Shown here: positions 46,801 through 55,304 of the stretch, in pieces
Numbering within the stretch: the first letter of the stretch is position 1
Layout of the letters: the number at the start of each line of letters is the position of its first letter
Assembly: GCA_032622095.1 (NCBI GenBank)
Contig: CP136068.1
Span: 3,511,314 to 3,575,313 of the forward strand
Direction: 5' to 3'
Length of the DNA stretch: 64,000 nucleotides
Source: Siphonodentalium dalli
Lineage: Eukaryota; Mollusca; Scaphopoda; Gadilida; Siphonodentaliidae
The notes under the pieces: generated by a model
Database searches by the model: none
Seen by the model: only the letters and a program-made list of their open reading frames with translations
What the model was told of the DNA's origin: nothing
Position numbers and translations under genes: made by a program

Positions 46801-47730
46801 GCGCAAGTAAGATAAATTGACAATTGGACATCGACGCCCTACGTTAGTCCAAAATTACAGTCATACCATGGCCCAGTGTCACGACGATATTCCGTTCCCC
46901 ATTGACACGTGTTTTACACTTAACAACGTCCGATATAGAAGTTTATGCCAGATATACATCGGTGGCTAGGGTACACCATTAATATAGCGTAATATTATCG
47001 CGTTTGTAATGGTTATGAATATCAATTAACGCAGGGAATTATTTCAAGCCCGAATACATTCGGACAAGACAAATTAGCTTGGAAAATTAACTTGGTCGAA
47101 CATGGAAAATTAAATAAAAATATTGTCATCTCCCCGAAACTCACGAAATAATTGCCACCCCCACCCCCCTAAGAAGAAGTTTTAGCAACACATACCTTAG
47201 TCTTTTGAATCTCAAGTCAACTGCCGATTCACTAGAAATATTTTCCTAAATAGCGCTTCACTGATCTTCGCGAGCCAATCGTAAATTACATGGGTTCACC
47301 CGAGATTCCTGTTGTCAATCACCGTGAGTGAACGACGCTTCACAAGCTATCGTTCAACTGAGCGTGCATTCACCCGTGAATTAATGATTGATCTCGTCTG
47401 ACCACTTTGATGCGACAAATTAAAGATGTTCAGTCAATTCTCGCTCGAATATTTAAAGAGACAATTACCTTTCCGATTTAATGCGACAACCCATGTTTAA
47501 AGAGCCTTCACCGATTTGCAATACAATTGACACAAGGCAGAATTGTTACACCACCCTCACCCCTCCGGGACGTCGTCCTCGTCGTTCAAAATATGACATC
47601 AATCGAATGACAGAAAGAACGATGGAACAAAACAACAAAAGTGTCATTGATCTGGTGGCACTTTATCTTCATCCTATATAGTTGATGTATCATAAAAGGT
47701 TCCAGAGTTGTATAATGAAGGCATATAACA
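43809..47730 (-). mobile_element. 3' LTR of the Ty3-type element (truncated by the gap)
   Basis: It matches 55861-59781 with only a handful of differences over 3.9 kb. It starts, in element direction, at 47730 with TGTTATATGCC right after the polypurine tract and runs to the gap. By comparison with the complete LTR, about 556 bp of its far end are missing. It holds the same three tandem arrays (114, ~131 and 249 bp units). Confidence 0.75.
44221..46390. repeat. Three tandem arrays inside the LTR (first copy)
   Basis: Array 1: 114-bp units anchored at CTACCACCTTAATCAAAT at 44221, 44335, 44449 and 44563. Array 2: ~131-bp units anchored at CAATAAAGAGCGTT at 44821, about 44953 and about 45084. 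Array 3: four 249-bp units anchored at GACATA(T/A)AATTGATCAG at 45423, 45672, 45921 and 46170, each with CTTCCGGTATATGTTATTTC and CGGCGTGGCGCGAAATTTCC. These repeats account for much of the LTR's unusual length. Confidence 0.9.
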
Positions 47731-47740
47731 CTTCTTCCTT
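47731..47740 (-). other. Polypurine tract
   Basis: On the minus strand AAGGAAGAAG directly precedes the LTR start TGTTATATG, 47 bp past the Pol stop codon. Polypurine tracts in this position prime plus-strand DNA synthesis. The identical tract borders the complete LTR at 59782-59791. Confidence 0.7.
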
Positions 47741-47787
47741 GTGACTCCGTATAATTAGACCCTGAAATAAAGGCAATATATTAATTC

Positions 47788-50700
47788 TCAGGGAACAAAA
47801 TCATCCAACCATCTTGGTTTCCTAACTTCTCGCCCAACTCGTGTTCTTCTGGGAGAGAGACTACTAATATCCCAATCGTCTATAATTTGAGGTGGTATTT
47901 CATCAGAACTTTCATTAGATATGGATGCATCATCTAACATTGCCCCCTGAACCTCAGATTCTTCTTGATGAGATGGTTCAATATACTTTCTTAATCTGTT
48001 AAAATGAATAACTTTTTCTTTCCTTGGTCCAACTTTCACAATATAATTTATATCTGATAATTTCTTTATGATCTTAAAGGGCCCATGCCAGAATGTGGTT
48101 AATTTGGGTGATCGACCTTTTTTAGTAGCCGGTGTAAATAGCCAAACCTGATCTCCTTCTATTAGGGGCTTCCCAAAAATCTTCTGATCATAAAATTGTT
48201 TTCTCCTGCATAACTCTTTCTGTGTATTTTTAAACACCAATTCTCCTAGAGCCTGATGAACTCTACGAAGGTTTTGTAAGTACGGACCCACAGACTCATT
48301 TGTTGTTTGGGGTGTTTTAGTGAACATGGTGAGGGGAATATTAATCTCTCTCCCGAACATCAAGCGATTTGGGGATACACCAGTAGTTTCGTGTTCGGAA
48401 CTACGGTATGCCATCAATAATAATGGAAGGTAAACATCCCAATCTGATTGTTTATCATTTATAAAAGCTGACATCATTTTAAGTAAAGTGCGATTAAAAC
48501 GTTCCACCTGTCCATCACTTTGCGGGTGATATGCAGTGGTTCTTGTTTTAGAAATTCCAAAACATTGACATAGCTGTTGCACTAACAGCGATTCAAAATT
48601 TGTACCTTGGTCACTATGTAAATGCTTCGGAATTCCATATCTTGAGCAGAAATCTATTAAGCAATCAATAATGACCACCGCTTGTTGATTAGGCAATGGA
48701 TATGCTTCGACAAATTTGGTATAATAATCAGTGATTAAAAGAATATATTTGTTGCCCGTTTCTGTAACAGGTAAAGGACCAAGAACGTCCATAGCTATGC
48801 GTTCTAATGGTTCTCTGGGGACATCTATTTTAAGTGGAGCTCTCATGGATTTTGTTCCTGGTTTCCGTCTTTGACAGGATGGACAACAAAGAATAAAATC
48901 CTTGGTATCTGTGCTGATACCATGCCAGTGACATGACTGCAAAATCTTACTCATTGTTTTCCGCACTCCCAAATGGCCACCAGTTATTATACTGTGGGCA
49001 GATTTTAAGACTTTCTGTTTCAAATCCGTCGGTACAACCCATAACAATTTCGTCTCTTTCAGCTTTTCATCATACCATATTCTATATAACATGTTATTTT
49101 CAAAGGTATAACTATTCCAATTTCGTAAATAGTATCGCAGCTGAGGAGAGTGCTCGGCTATAAAGTCAGCATTGGGCTTATCTTTGAATGTTTTTAATAT
49201 AGAGATGAACTTACCAATGATGTTGTCGTTGTTCTGCGCCTTCTGGACGTTGTCGTCATCACTTACCACATCGATTACATTAATGGGGATCCGGCTTAAT
49301 GCATCTGCATTGCGATGTTGGGTGCCAGGACGGTGTTGAACTGTAAAATCAAATTCACTTAATATTTCGAACCACCTAGCCATCTGCCCATTCGGTTCTT
49401 TGAATTTAAGTAGCCATTGGAGGGACCCATGATCTGTCCTGAGAAGGAACTTCCTCCCGAGCAGATATGGCCTATAATATTTGAGACATTTGATAATTGC
49501 TAACAATTCTTTCCGGGTCGTACTATAATTTTTCTCCGGTTTAGAATGTATCTTGCTAAAATATGATATTACTCGTTCCTTTCCATCAATATTTTGCGAT
49601 AATATCCCCCCAGAAGCTACGTCACTAGCATCAGTATCTAATATGAATGAATGATTAAAATCAGGATAGGCTAAGACATCGGAACCACACAGACATTCTT
49701 TTAATTGTTGAAAGGATGTTTCTTGAGCTGGTCCCCATTGAAATTTTACATCTTTCTTAGTCAAGTCATGTAATGGAGATGACATAGCAGAGAAATTCTT
49801 AATGAATTTCCTGTAGTAGGAACACAATCCTACGAAACCCCTAACCGTGGTGATATTATGTGGTCTAGGCCAATTTTGGATTTTGTCAATTTTCTTAGGG
49901 TCGGGGTGTATTCCATGCTCATCAATGATATGACCGAGATACTCCACTTTCGTTTGGCAGAAATGACATTTTTCTGGGTTTAATTTTAAACCAGCATTCT
50001 TAAGGCAATCTAGAACTATTTTAATACGTTCTAATTGTTGTTTAAACGATGAACTATATACAATTATATCGTCTAAATAAACTAGGCATACGTTCCAATG
50101 TAAGCCCTTCAATACAATCTCCATGAGACGTTCAAAAGTGCTTGGGGCATTACATAATCCAAATGCCAAAACCTTAAAATTATATAATGATGTACCCGTC
50201 GTAAAGGCAGTGATTTCCCGGGAATTTTCATCCAATTCTACCTGCCAGTATCCAGAAGATAAATCCAACGTAGAGAACCACTTTGAGCCAGAAAGAGTGT
50301 CTAAAGTTTCATCTATTCTTGGTAACGGAAATGCATCTTTCTTAGTGATAGAATTAAGGGCCCTATAATCGATACAAAACCGATATTTTCCACTTTTCTT
50401 TTTAACCAATACAATAGGGGCAGCCCAGGGGCTCTGTGATGGTTCAATAATATCATGTTGTAACATTTCATCAACTAATCTATCTGCCTCCTGCTTTTTG
50501 AAAGCAGGAAGTCTATAAGCCCTTTTGCGAATCGGTGTATGGCCCTGTATATCAATGCGATGTTTTAAAATATTTGTTCTACCAAAGTCACCTTCAAACT
50601 GGCTAAAGCTGTCATGGTAATCTGTCATTAAATTAGTAAAATGTTTTTGTTGATGTTGATTTAAATTTTGGACAGATCTTGCCATCATATCATCCCAAGC

Positions 50701-52260
50701 TGTTGGGCTAACATCATCTCCCAACTCAAGTGGTTCACTGGCTTCCTGTAAAAGACTAACTGTAGTATTATGACAAACAGTATAAGGTGAATAAGATAAA
50801 TTAATTAATCTTATTGGAAGTTTTGAAAACTGATTACGAGAACACAATGTGCGGGCTGATATTATATCAGCATCAATAGGAATTGATTCTAAAATAAAAC
50901 ATTGGCAATCATTATGAACAGTTCCATCAACATAAGCTTCAGTTAAAATTTCAGATCTTGGTGGTATATGAACATCATCAAAAAGTTTCACACTTAATGG
51001 GATGACCGAATTTTCAATAGACATATCAATACTTGCATCTTTGAAAGTACACCGACCGGTGCCATAATCAATTTGAATCTTATTTTCAAAGAAGAAATCA
51101 TGTCCAAGTATACCATCCAGGTCAATTTGAACAATAAAAAATCTAACTGTGACAGTCTTCTGTTCAAATCGAACGGGCAATTCTATCATGCCATAGACTT
51201 TTACTTCATTGGAAGTAATACCCATCAACGGCACCTCATATGGTTTGATTTTATTCTTGAATCTTTTTGGTAAAGACTCATAGAATTTTAGATTAATGAG
51301 GCTAACAGCAGACCCACTGTCCACTAAAAATTTACATTTCTTCTTGCCAATTCGTCCATTCAGAGTTGCTTTCCCTACTACTTGCTGGTTATGACCAGTC
51401 TCTAACTCTATATTATCCGCAGAAGTTACAGTTCTAACAGGAATTTCAACATTTGCATGGAAATGACCATTGTACAATGGTTGTTGTTGCATTTGTTGTT
51501 GCATGGAATCAATTTGTTTCTCAAGATTCTCAAGATCTATTTCCAGCCTATTAGCATGCTCAATTTCCATCGACGTTTCCATGGGACATATGTTTTGTAA
51601 ACAGAGCTCTTCCATTGCTATACGCATAGCTTCATTACTATTTTGGGGTTTTGCGCGCCTAACCTGTAACTGAATATCAGCATCGTGCAAAGATAATATG
51701 AATTGATCTTTGATCAACAAATCCCGATCTTGATCTGAAAAATCCGGGAAAGCTTTCTTTGCCAGAATGCATAATTGAGTTATGCCTTCTGGAAAAGTTT
51801 GATGTTGTAACTGTTCATAATCCCAAAACTGTCTACGGAATAAGGTGACATTTTCTATTGGAGAAAATCTTTCCTTCAATCCAGATAGTAACTCTGGAAA
51901 GTTTACCTTTTGTCGACTGGAGAGAGACATGTAATATTCTAACGCGGAATCTCTGAGCACAGTAGCAAGTAACTTTGTGGCTTGTTCATTAGTCCAATCA
52001 TTTAGAGAGACACAACTCTCAAAATGAGCGATCCATAATTCAACGGATGTTTGGCCATCAAAATTATCTGGCATAACAAACACATTGATATGTGGAGAGG
52101 GAACATGGTGAATAGATAACTCAGTCTGTACTGACTGGCTATGTGTGTTACTCTTGTTACTGCGTCGATGTTTCAAATCATTGTTAAATTGTTCAAATTC
52201 CTCTATAACTTTTTGAACTCTATCAGAGTTACTATCAAATGATTGGATTAAAGAATTCAT
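47788..52260 (-). CDS. Ty3/Gypsy Gag-Pol fusion polyprotein (1490 aa, intact)
   Basis: It encodes the replication enzymes of the LTR retrotransposon. Order by residue: Gag-like region about 60-225 (MPDNFDGQ...WIAHF), a glutamine-rich linker about 250-262, aspartic protease with DSG at 314-316, and reverse transcriptase about 590-780 with catalytic D666 and YLDD 728-731. RNase H follows with D875/D877, E918 and D943. Integrase has H1089, H1096, C1126, C1129, then D1158, D1217 and E1253 (35 residues between the last two), and a GPF/Y-type module near 1393. RT before RNase H before integrase is the Ty3/Gypsy order. All catalytic residues are present and the frame is open throughout. There is no CCHC zinc knuckle and no visible chromodomain. 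ATG at 52260 is preceded by a leader with CTTCTCCCC. Confidence 0.95.
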   Translation of the reverse strand: MNSLIQSFDSNSDRVQKVIEEFEQFNNDLKHRRSNKSNTHSQSVQTELSIHHVPSPHINVFVMPDNFDGQTSVELWIAHFESCVSLNDWTNEQATKLLATVLRDSALEYYMSLSSRQKVNFPELLSGLKERFSPIENVTLFRRQFWDYEQLQHQTFPEGITQLCILAKKAFPDFSDQDRDLLIKDQFILSLHDADIQLQVRRAKPQNSNEAMRIAMEELCLQNICPMETSMEIEHANRLEIDLENLEKQIDSMQQQMQQQPLYNGHFHANVEIPVRTVTSADNIELETGHNQQVVGKATLNGRIGKKKCKFLVDSGSAVSLINLKFYESLPKRFKNKIKPYEVPLMGITSNEVKVYGMIELPVRFEQKTVTVRFFIVQIDLDGILGHDFFFENKIQIDYGTGRCTFKDASIDMSIENSVIPLSVKLFDDVHIPPRSEILTEAYVDGTVHNDCQCFILESIPIDADIISARTLCSRNQFSKLPIRLINLSYSPYTVCHNTTVSLLQEASEPLELGDDVSPTAWDDMMARSVQNLNQHQQKHFTNLMTDYHDSFSQFEGDFGRTNILKHRIDIQGHTPIRKRAYRLPAFKKQEADRLVDEMLQHDIIEPSQSPWAAPIVLVKKKSGKYRFCIDYRALNSITKKDAFPLPRIDETLDTLSGSKWFSTLDLSSGYWQVELDENSREITAFTTGTSLYNFKVLAFGLCNAPSTFERLMEIVLKGLHWNVCLVYLDDIIVYSSSFKQQLERIKIVLDCLKNAGLKLNPEKCHFCQTKVEYLGHIIDEHGIHPDPKKIDKIQNWPRPHNITTVRGFVGLCSYYRKFIKNFSAMSSPLHDLTKKDVKFQWGPAQETSFQQLKECLCGSDVLAYPDFNHSFILDTDASDVASGGILSQNIDGKERVISYFSKIHSKPEKNYSTTRKELLAIIKCLKYYRPYLLGRKFLLRTDHGSLQWLLKFKEPNGQMARWFEILSEFDFTVQHRPGTQHRNADALSRIPINVIDVVSDDDNVQKAQNNDNIIGKFISILKTFKDKPNADFIAEHSPQLRYYLRNWNSYTFENNMLYRIWYDEKLKETKLLWVVPTDLKQKVLKSAHSIITGGHLGVRKTMSKILQSCHWHGISTDTKDFILCCPSCQRRKPGTKSMRAPLKIDVPREPLERIAMDVLGPLPVTETGNKYILLITDYYTKFVEAYPLPNQQAVVIIDCLIDFCSRYGIPKHLHSDQGTNFESLLVQQLCQCFGISKTRTTAYHPQSDGQVERFNRTLLKMMSAFINDKQSDWDVYLPLLLMAYRSSEHETTGVSPNRLMFGREINIPLTMFTKTPQTTNESVGPYLQNLRRVHQALGELVFKNTQKELCRRKQFYDQKIFGKPLIEGDQVWLFTPATKKGRSPKLTTFWHGPFKIIKKLSDINYIVKVGPRKEKVIHFNRLRKYIEPSHQEESEVQGAMLDDASISNESSDEIPPQIIDDWDISSLSPRRTRVGREVRKPRWLDDFVP

Positions 52261-53093
52261 ATTAAATTAACATTGAGGGGAGAAGGCCATAGAGCAAAAA
52301 TTCCGATTTGTATTTCATCAACCTGGGTATATATATAAAAGAAACTTAAATACCAATGCACAGGCATTGGTTAATGGATAACCGCCCATGACTGTCTCGT
52401 GTAAGTGGGTGAACAATAAACACAACACAGGAAATGTGATTTTTCTAAGTAAAAAAACAAACAAACAAAAATCCCATTCTGAAATTATTTTCGAGATACG
52501 AGGTCTGATTAAGTCACCAGGAAAGAAAAACAGAATAAGAATTACTAAACAACATAACCCACTCTCAAGTAATCATCTGGACACAAAAAAAAACCACAGC
52601 AGAATTATGCATACTCAAAGTCTAAAAATAGTAACAGCGGCCATCTTACTCGATAGGCGGGGCTTAATTTGAGATTTATGAAATTATATGTCTTCATGAA
52701 TATCAGAGTGAAATCTACGGAAGTTATGGCCACTATTGACGGACACACGGAAGAATGGACAGGACTGACACAACTACATTCATTATACATATATTAAGTA
52801 ATGCCCATTTAAACCCCTTTCGAACTCAAATAAACCCAGATATCACCGTTTCAATATTTATTTAAGTTCATAAAGAGCGTTGTCATAAGTCGATAAAGAA
52901 AAACAACTTAAATGTTGCATTGCTATTGTTTCCCCCAACTTTAATGGCGTTAGAGTCTATAGCTCCCTGCTAAACAGTAGGCTATAAATATTACTCGAAA
53001 AACATTACCCCCTCTAGAATGGTATATTTATCTGGGGATTGCCATTTTAAGAATACACATGTATAATAGGTTCATTTATTTATTCAGTCATCT
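52261..53093 (-). other. Spacer between the SGNH ORF and Gag-Pol
   Basis: No significant ORF. On the minus strand the last ~30 bases before the Gag-Pol start contain CTTCTCCCCTCAA and a tiny upstream ATG ORF. The leader of the stand-alone Gag has CTTCTCCCCCCTAAA at a similar distance. A splice acceptor, internal ribosome entry or separate promoter would be needed to express Gag-Pol from this position; none can be proven by eye. A TAAAGAGCGTT motif lies at 52871. Confidence 0.5.
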
Positions 53094-53712
53094 TTATGAG
53101 TGTTTTATTGCCTGGATAACCATACCTCTCACACTCTTCCAATACGTATGCTGCTTTGCCATGGTGAAATGGATACCATCACATAGTTTAAAGCCAATGT
53201 TGTTTGTTAAATCTGACGGATGGAATCTGTACGTCCATTGTTCTTGGTTAGCTTTGAGTTTGGCATTCAGTTGTTTAATGTTCTCGTTGACCTTGATAAC
53301 AGCCTCATCCATTGTATCATATTTCAATTTATTTTGAAGACGGTACCTCTCGAATAACTCCCGAGATTACTACCTTAATACCACGTTCTTTTAACCATTT
53401 ACTCAACGTTTTTATACTCTCGAACACATCCGAAACAGAGGCACCAGAAGCAACATCATTTGCTCCTATTTGGAGAATCACCACATCCGGATTATAGGAT
53501 CGCATTAAATGTCGTTCGGCCCATAAATGTTTAACCTTAAAGCCGCCGACTCCTCGAATATTTATCCTTGCCAACCTTACATTGGGATCCAATCGGAAAT
53601 GTTTGACATAATTATAGGTAGCTCTATGAACTGGGCGGACTTTAGGTGCTAGCCAAGATCCCAGGCGTCTGACAAAGCTGTGCCCCCATATCAACACTCT
53701 GACTGGCTTCAT
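53094..53712 (-). pseudogene. SGNH/GDSL-type hydrolase ORF with a frameshift
   Basis: SGNH enzymes are serine hydrolases (esterases, lipases, acetylhydrolases). The first frame (53712-53329, 127 aa) has GHSF with the candidate nucleophile Ser12, a GVGG block at 54-57, and IGAND at 82-86 (block III, oxyanion Asn85). The second frame (53327-53094) holds the block V Asp and His in DGIHF. The two frames are offset by one and overlap near 53330-53355, so all four blocks exist but in two pieces. It may be a disabling mutation, a sequencing error or a recoding site. Its position between the Gag and Gag-Pol ORFs, same strand, marks it as a retrotransposon accessory gene. SGNH-like domains are known in DIRS/Ngaro and some CR1 retroelements; its role here is unknown. 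Confidence 0.7.
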
Positions 53713-54100
53713 GTTTCTAGATTTCTGTGGATGAGACAGAAATTGGGTTGGCTGACAAAAAAAAAATCATGAGCATTTGGAGAAAGTTCGAATACCTCTA
53801 CGGGTATGATTAGGTATTTGTCCTTTCCAGATTAATATATATGATTATTCATTACCCGTTTATTTACACGTATTTTAGTTTACCTTATACCCATTTATAC
53901 AAAAATAATAGGGATATAGGATAATAGATGATCATAAGACACCTACTCCGTACATGAGGGTATGCCATCACATCTGGCAACCCGACCCTATATATAAAAA
54001 AACATAACAATAGTTTAGGTCATTATTAAACAATTTGATTCTCTACTGCTATCCTAACTGAAAACGGAATATATGCAGTGTAACCCACTCAGACGTCATT
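53713..54100 (-). other. Spacer between Gag and SGNH ORFs
   Basis: About 390 bp of AT-rich sequence with no ORF and no clear promoter or splice signal. It separates the two ORFs, so frameshifting from Gag into the hydrolase is excluded. Confidence 0.5.
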
Positions 54101-55108
54101 CTACCTATTCGGTGGTGGGTACCAGAATGGGCCGGGAGGATTTACTGGCGGTGGAGGAAATGAAAAATCAACGTTTGGATATGCATTTCTTCCCCGTTTG
54201 AATTTCCCTCTACCTTTTCCTTGTCGACCCTTCTCCCCACTTGACCCATTTAGAACCACCTTTTTGAAAGTTTTCCCCAGCTCCTCTACTTTGGTATCCA
54301 ACTGTTTCAAAGTATGGTGAAAATCCGTATCATGTCCACTTTGTATGCTATATACCGCTGGTTTTTTTCGATTACGGAGAAACCCGGATTCCTCTTGGGC
54401 TATGAATAGGGCCTCACTTATGTCATCTGGTTTTCGGCGCCGAACTTGTAATTGCACCTCCCTATCGTTTATGGTTTCCACAAAATAATCTTTGGCTAAT
54501 ATTTGTGTGGTATCACTATCTAGCGAAGGGTATGCCTTGCTAGTGAGGCTACGAATATTACTAGCCATTTCTGCAAACCCTTCTTTTGCCTTTGGCTTAT
54601 AATCCCTCAATAGGGTTTTATGAGTTTCAGCATCGGTACACTCGGAAAATCGTTCTTGCAAGCATAGTAAAATCCCTTCATAGTCTACGGGTCGTTCATG
54701 TACTAGAGAAAGGTAAAATTCCATCGCTCGTCCTTTAAGACGAGTGGCTAATACTTTGGTCGCATATGATGCAGGCCATCCATTCAAGGCAACACAGCTT
54801 TTAAAATGTGCCACCCATTCCATTACACCCGACTGACCATTAAATGAATCAGGCATGACGGTATTATGTGGTTCGCGGGCATTAGGTGTGAACGTTTCCC
54901 CAAAGGGTGTACTATGCCCCATATAAAATCGGTCATACTGTTTCCGATCTGTTTCGGAAATGCTGGCTGGCGATAACGGAGGCCTCGTTCCAAAACCTGA
55001 GGTCTTTCGGTGCGTTGAAGCTATTTGTTGTATTATCGATTCCCGTACCCTTTCGGTCTCTTCTAACAATCTTTGTAATTCATCTTCGCTCTTTTGCGAT
55101 AAAGCCAT
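54101..55108 (-). CDS. Stand-alone Gag-like protein (335 aa)
   Basis: Gag builds the virus-like particle of the element. Residues about 84-240 align clearly with residues 62-218 of the Gag-Pol fusion: MPDSFNGQ against MPDNFDGQ, W..HF.SCV.LN.W, ATK.LAT, Q.R..QVRR.KP. The N-terminus (1-30) is a likely coiled coil. The C-terminus has no zinc knuckle. Instead it has a basic Gly/Arg-rich stretch (290-308, GRQGKGRGKFKRGRN), which could bind nucleic acid, and a proline-rich tail (FPPPPVNPPGPFWYPPP). It lies about 175 bp downstream of the primer binding site, the normal place for gag. The stop at 54101 is followed by no pol frame, so it is a separate product. Confidence 0.85.
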   Translation of the reverse strand: MALSQKSEDELQRLLEETERVRESIIQQIASTHRKTSGFGTRPPLSPASISETDRKQYDRFYMGHSTPFGETFTPNAREPHNTVMPDSFNGQSGVMEWVAHFKSCVALNGWPASYATKVLATRLKGRAMEFYLSLVHERPVDYEGILLCLQERFSECTDAETHKTLLRDYKPKAKEGFAEMASNIRSLTSKAYPSLDSDTTQILAKDYFVETINDREVQLQVRRRKPDDISEALFIAQEESGFLRNRKKPAVYSIQSGHDTDFHHTLKQLDTKVEELGKTFKKVVLNGSSGEKGRQGKGRGKFKRGRNAYPNVDFSFPPPPVNPPGPFWYPPPNR

Positions 55109-55283
55109 ATTATATAGAATTTTAGGGGGGAGAAGTTAAACAATTACTCCGTGAAAAAAAAACAAACATACCTAAATAAATAAATTCAGCCTGGATACTC
55201 TACCTCTGCCCCTTAGTCCTTTTATATACACGTTTTTCAAAAGTGCATAAGGCTGGATAAACGTATACTTGTATATCTTAACG

Positions 55284-55301
55284 GTCCCATATCGGGCGCC
55301 A
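55284..55301 (-). other. Primer binding site, tRNA-Lys type
   Basis: Minus strand TGGCGCCCGATATGGGAC, three bases inside the LTR end. The first ten and last five bases equal the complement of the 3' end of animal tRNA-Lys(UUU), with three mismatches in between. The leading TGG pairs with CCA. Such a site primes minus-strand DNA synthesis. Confidence 0.7.
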
Positions 55302-55304
55302 ATC

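Noticed and set aside
47481-47681. 66-aa plus-strand ORF in the LTR, repeated at 59532-59732
   Set aside because: It is antisense to the element and the repetition is explained by near-identical LTRs; no domain is recognised.
48933-51673. Plus-strand ORFs opposite the Gag-Pol gene (and the same set at 60983-63723)
   Set aside because: They are shadow frames of the minus-strand polyprotein.
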